Below are positions 7,057-9,269 of a DNA stretch of 9,269 nt, in pieces. This DNA comes from an uncultured Dyadobacter sp. (GTDB lineage: Bacteria > Bacteroidota > Bacteroidia > Cytophagales > Spirosomataceae). Position numbers and translations under genes: made by a program. Within the stretch, counting starts at the first letter, position 1, and every line of letters begins with the position of its first letter. The stretch covers positions 1 to 9,269 of the forward strand of contig CAMLNK010000091.1 in the NCBI GenBank assembly GCA_946481035.1, in the 5' to 3' direction. The notes beneath the pieces are model-generated. The model did no database searches and was not told the origin of the DNA. It saw nothing but the letters and a program-made list of their open reading frames with translations.

Positions 7057-9269
7057 ATGTCACAAAAACTAAAATTATTGTTGCTGATCGTGCTGGCCCT
7101 GCCGGCGTCGGCGCAGAAAGCGGCATCCGGCCAATCCGGGGTTACGGATATCTGGCTGGTTTTCAAGACGCATTTCGATCTCGGCTTCACCGATTTGCCC
7201 GAAAATGTCTTTCACAGGTATCGGGGAGAGATGATGGATGGCGCGTTGAAAATAATCGATGATAATGCAAAGCTTCCGCCAGAAAAGCGTTTCACGTGGA
7301 CAGTGCCGGGGTGGCCGCTCAGCGAGCAGATCCTTGGACCGTTGCAAACGCCGGAGCGCAAGCAGCGGGTTGAAAAGGCAATCAGGGAGGGGGCCATTGC
7401 CGTACATGCATATCCGTTCACAACCCATACCGAGTCGCTCGATTATGAAGACCTGGTCCGCGGGTTGGGATTTTCTTCCAAAGTAGCCCGGGCTTACGGG
7501 TTACCGCTGCCCATCAGCGCGAAACTGACGGACGTTCCGAGCCATTCGTGGATATTGCCGACATTACTGAACAACGCGGGCGTGAAATTCCTGCAGATGG
7601 GCTGCAACCCTGCCAGCCAGTACCCGAGAGTTCCGCCGTTGTTCTGGTGGGAGGGGGCTGATGGTTCCCGGATATTGTGCCAGTATACACCGCTTTACGG
7701 TTCCGAAATCAAACCCGGCGCGGATTGGCCGAGCCATAATTACCTGGGAATGCTGATGACCAATGACAATGAAGGGCCGCCGAGCAAAGAACACGTGGAA
7801 GCCATTCTTAAGAAGATTGCAACCGATATGCCGGGGGTAAGGGTACATTTGGGAACGTTGGACGACTTTGCGAGGGCGGTGCTTAAAGAAAATCCGAAAC
7901 TGCCTGTCATTAAAGGGGATATGCCCGATACCTGGATACACGGCCTCCTTTCCAATCCAAAGGAAACCAAGATTGCACGGCAGGTCCGTCCGCTGGCACC
8001 TGCGCTCGAAGGGCTGAATACGGAAATGAAAATATGGCAACTGCCGGTGCATTCGATCTCCGCGCAACTGGCAAAAGCCTACGAGCAAAGCCTTTTGTAC
8101 GCCGAACATACCTGGGGAATGAATGCGGAATACGGCCCGCGGTACAGTTACGGTGAAGAATGGAAAAAATGGATGAAGGAGGCGGCGGCCGAACCAATCC
8201 CCGCGAACGGAGACTATTCCGGGTTAAAGAACAGCTCGGCTAAGCATACCGAAACCGGAAGCAAGCGGAAATGGCTGCATTCGTACGATGAGAAAAGACA
8301 ATATATCCTTAATACCGAGCAGATTGTAAATGGCGAGCTGACGAAACATCTCGATCTGCTGGCAAAGTCAGTGAGTATGGAGGGAAAGCGGATGGTCGTG
8401 TATAACCCGCTGCCGTGGAAGAGATCGGGCATGGTGGAAATCCCCTGGAAAAAGGGAGAATACTTTTTCGCCAAAGATGTTCCGGCATCAGGGTTTGTGT
8501 CCTATTCCGAAAAAGAGATTGGCCCTGCTGCGGGCAGCACCAATACGCTTTCTGTATTTGAAACACCTCATTTCAAAGTGGTTTTTGACCTGAAAAAAGG
8601 CGGTATCTCGTCACTGATTGATAAAAAAAGCGGGAAGGAACTTATTGACGCCAGTCTAGGCTATGCGGCGGGACAGTTTCTGCATGAACGGTTCAGCAGC
8701 AATGAAGTGGACGACTGGTTCAACGAATACAGCCGGATCAAGGAAGGCTGGGGCCTGAACGATTTGGGGAAACCGGGTATGGCCCGCGTGGTACAGGTGC
8801 CGTACCTGGCCACCACCCCGGCAGAATGGCAGATAAGCCTGTCCCGCTCGGAAGCGGCGGATATTGCCACACTGACCTCCACGGCCACCCAGGTCCTGGC
8901 AAAAAGCTACAAGATCGTCTTTTCATTTCCGAAGCAGGAAAGTTATGTGGATGTAGAGTGGTTTGTTGATTCAAAAACACCTGAAAAACACCCGGAAGGC
9001 GGTTGGTTATGCTTTCCGTTTGCCGTGAAAGACCCGGTTTTCACAGTCGGAAGACCAGGAGGAGCGATTAACCCGGCGAAAGACATTATCCCCGGCACCA
9101 ACAGGTATTTAATGGCGGTAAGCACGGGAGTGGCCGTGACGGGTGCCGATCGGTCTGGCGTGGGACTTGCTTCCTCCGATTCTCCGCTGGTCAGTCTTGG
9201 CGAGCCTGGCTTGTGGAAGTTTTCCATGGAGCATACGCCTAAGAAAGCGGCGGTGTTCGTGAACCTTTA
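7057..9269 (+). CDS. Secreted GH38-like (DUF5054-like) putative alpha-mannosidase (3' end beyond window)
   Basis: The first 737 residues are visible, with no stop before the window edge. A signal peptide (MSQKLKLLLLIVLALPASAQ, cleavage near residue 19 or 20) shows export. The N-terminal catalytic domain (about 30-310) opens with VFKTHFDLGFTD. H39 and D41 match the GH38 metal ligands of the HxD motif. D159 in KLTDVPSHSWILP lines up with the nucleophile of bacterial GH38 enzymes (PDxFGYS..LP). H295 in PDTWIHGLLSNPKETKIARQ matches the last metal ligand (LHRGTYTSQ in relatives). A middle helical region (about 310-400) and the C-terminal beta domain beginning VVYNPLPW (447-454) complete the GH38 plan. 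The THFDLGFTD signature is closer to the poorly studied DUF5054 proteins than to classical mannosidases. It starts 23 bases after the isomerase stop, with no good Shine-Dalgarno. Exo-acting alpha-mannosidase activity is a fair guess, unproven. Confidence 0.88.
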   Translation, partial: MSQKLKLLLLIVLALPASAQKAASGQSGVTDIWLVFKTHFDLGFTDLPENVFHRYRGEMMDGALKIIDDNAKLPPEKRFTWTVPGWPLSEQILGPLQTPERKQRVEKAIREGAIAVHAYPFTTHTESLDYEDLVRGLGFSSKVARAYGLPLPISAKLTDVPSHSWILPTLLNNAGVKFLQMGCNPASQYPRVPPLFWWEGADGSRILCQYTPLYGSEIKPGADWPSHNYLGMLMTNDNEGPPSKEHVEAILKKIATDMPGVRVHLGTLDDFARAVLKENPKLPVIKGDMPDTWIHGLLSNPKETKIARQVRPLAPALEGLNTEMKIWQLPVHSISAQLAKAYEQSLLYAEHTWGMNAEYGPRYSYGEEWKKWMKEAAAEPIPANGDYSGLKNSSAKHTETGSKRKWLHSYDEKRQYILNTEQIVNGELTKHLDLLAKSVSMEGKRMVVYNPLPWKRSGMVEIPWKKGEYFFAKDVPASGFVSYSEKEIGPAAGSTNTLSVFETPHFKVVFDLKKGGISSLIDKKSGKELIDASLGYAAGQFLHERFSSNEVDDWFNEYSRIKEGWGLNDLGKPGMARVVQVPYLATTPAEWQISLSRSEAADIATLTSTATQVLAKSYKIVFSFPKQESYVDVEWFVDSKTPEKHPEGGWLCFPFAVKDPVFTVGRPGGAINPAKDIIPGTNRYLMAVSTGVAVTGADRSGVGLASSDSPLVSLGEPGLWKFSMEHTPKKAAVFVNL

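Noticed and set aside
7564..8109. 181-codon open frame on the minus strand opposite the GH38-like gene
   Set aside because: It is antisense to the catalytic domain carrying H295 and has no recognisable features of its own.
1..9269. CRISPR array, tRNA/rRNA genes, insertion sequence or phage attachment site
   Set aside because: No regularly spaced repeats, cloverleaf sequences, transposase motifs or terminal inverted repeats were found on reading both strands.

Overview
The window looks like chromosomal DNA of a Bacteroidota bacterium, most likely of the order Cytophagales (Dyadobacter- or Spirosoma-like). This is inferred from three things: the long FtsX/MacB-type permease beginning MLKNYLKIAFRNLLRNKAF, the dense set of secreted multidomain glycan-active proteins, and the weak Shine-Dalgarno sites. 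No rRNA, tRNA, CRISPR array, insertion sequence or transposase was seen. Five protein genes fill the window; the first and last are cut by its edges.

Minus-strand half. Positions 1-1075 hold the N-terminal 358 residues of an ABC-transporter permease of the MacB_PCD/FtsX family. It is probably a separate function from the rest. A 166-base gap with a possible hairpin separates it from a large secreted protein of 831 residues (1242-3737). That protein has a signal peptide, an Ig-like domain, a divergent GH29 (alpha-L-fucosidase-like) barrel, a chitobiase-C-terminal-like domain, an uncharacterised beta-rich module and a C-terminal F5/8 (discoidin-like) domain. The GH29 nucleophile aspartate is kept, but the histidines that hold fucose in characterised enzymes are replaced.

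Divergent control region. Positions 3738-4079 contain no convincing gene. Next to the plus-strand genes lies a strong palindrome, ATGTACAT-ATGT-ATGTACAT (4023-4042), followed by a possible Bacteroidota -7 element. It is a good candidate for a repressor or activator site.

Plus-strand half. Three genes form an apparent operon with gaps of 2 and 23 bases: a secreted beta-propeller-like protein resembling DUF4185/DUF5005 families (4080-5279); a cytosolic 583-residue class I mannose-6-phosphate isomerase with an N-terminal kinase-like extension lacking a P-loop (5282-7033); and a secreted GH38-like (DUF5054-like) putative alpha-mannosidase with all four expected metal and nucleophile residues (7057 to the window end).

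Taken together this looks like a small locus for using a mannose-containing (or mannose-analogue) glycan. Exported enzymes would trim the polymer outside the cytoplasm and the isomerase would feed the sugar phosphate into glycolysis. No SusC/SusD pair, sugar transporter, sugar kinase or regulator is visible in the window. The substrate and the joint function are inferences from family membership and gene order.
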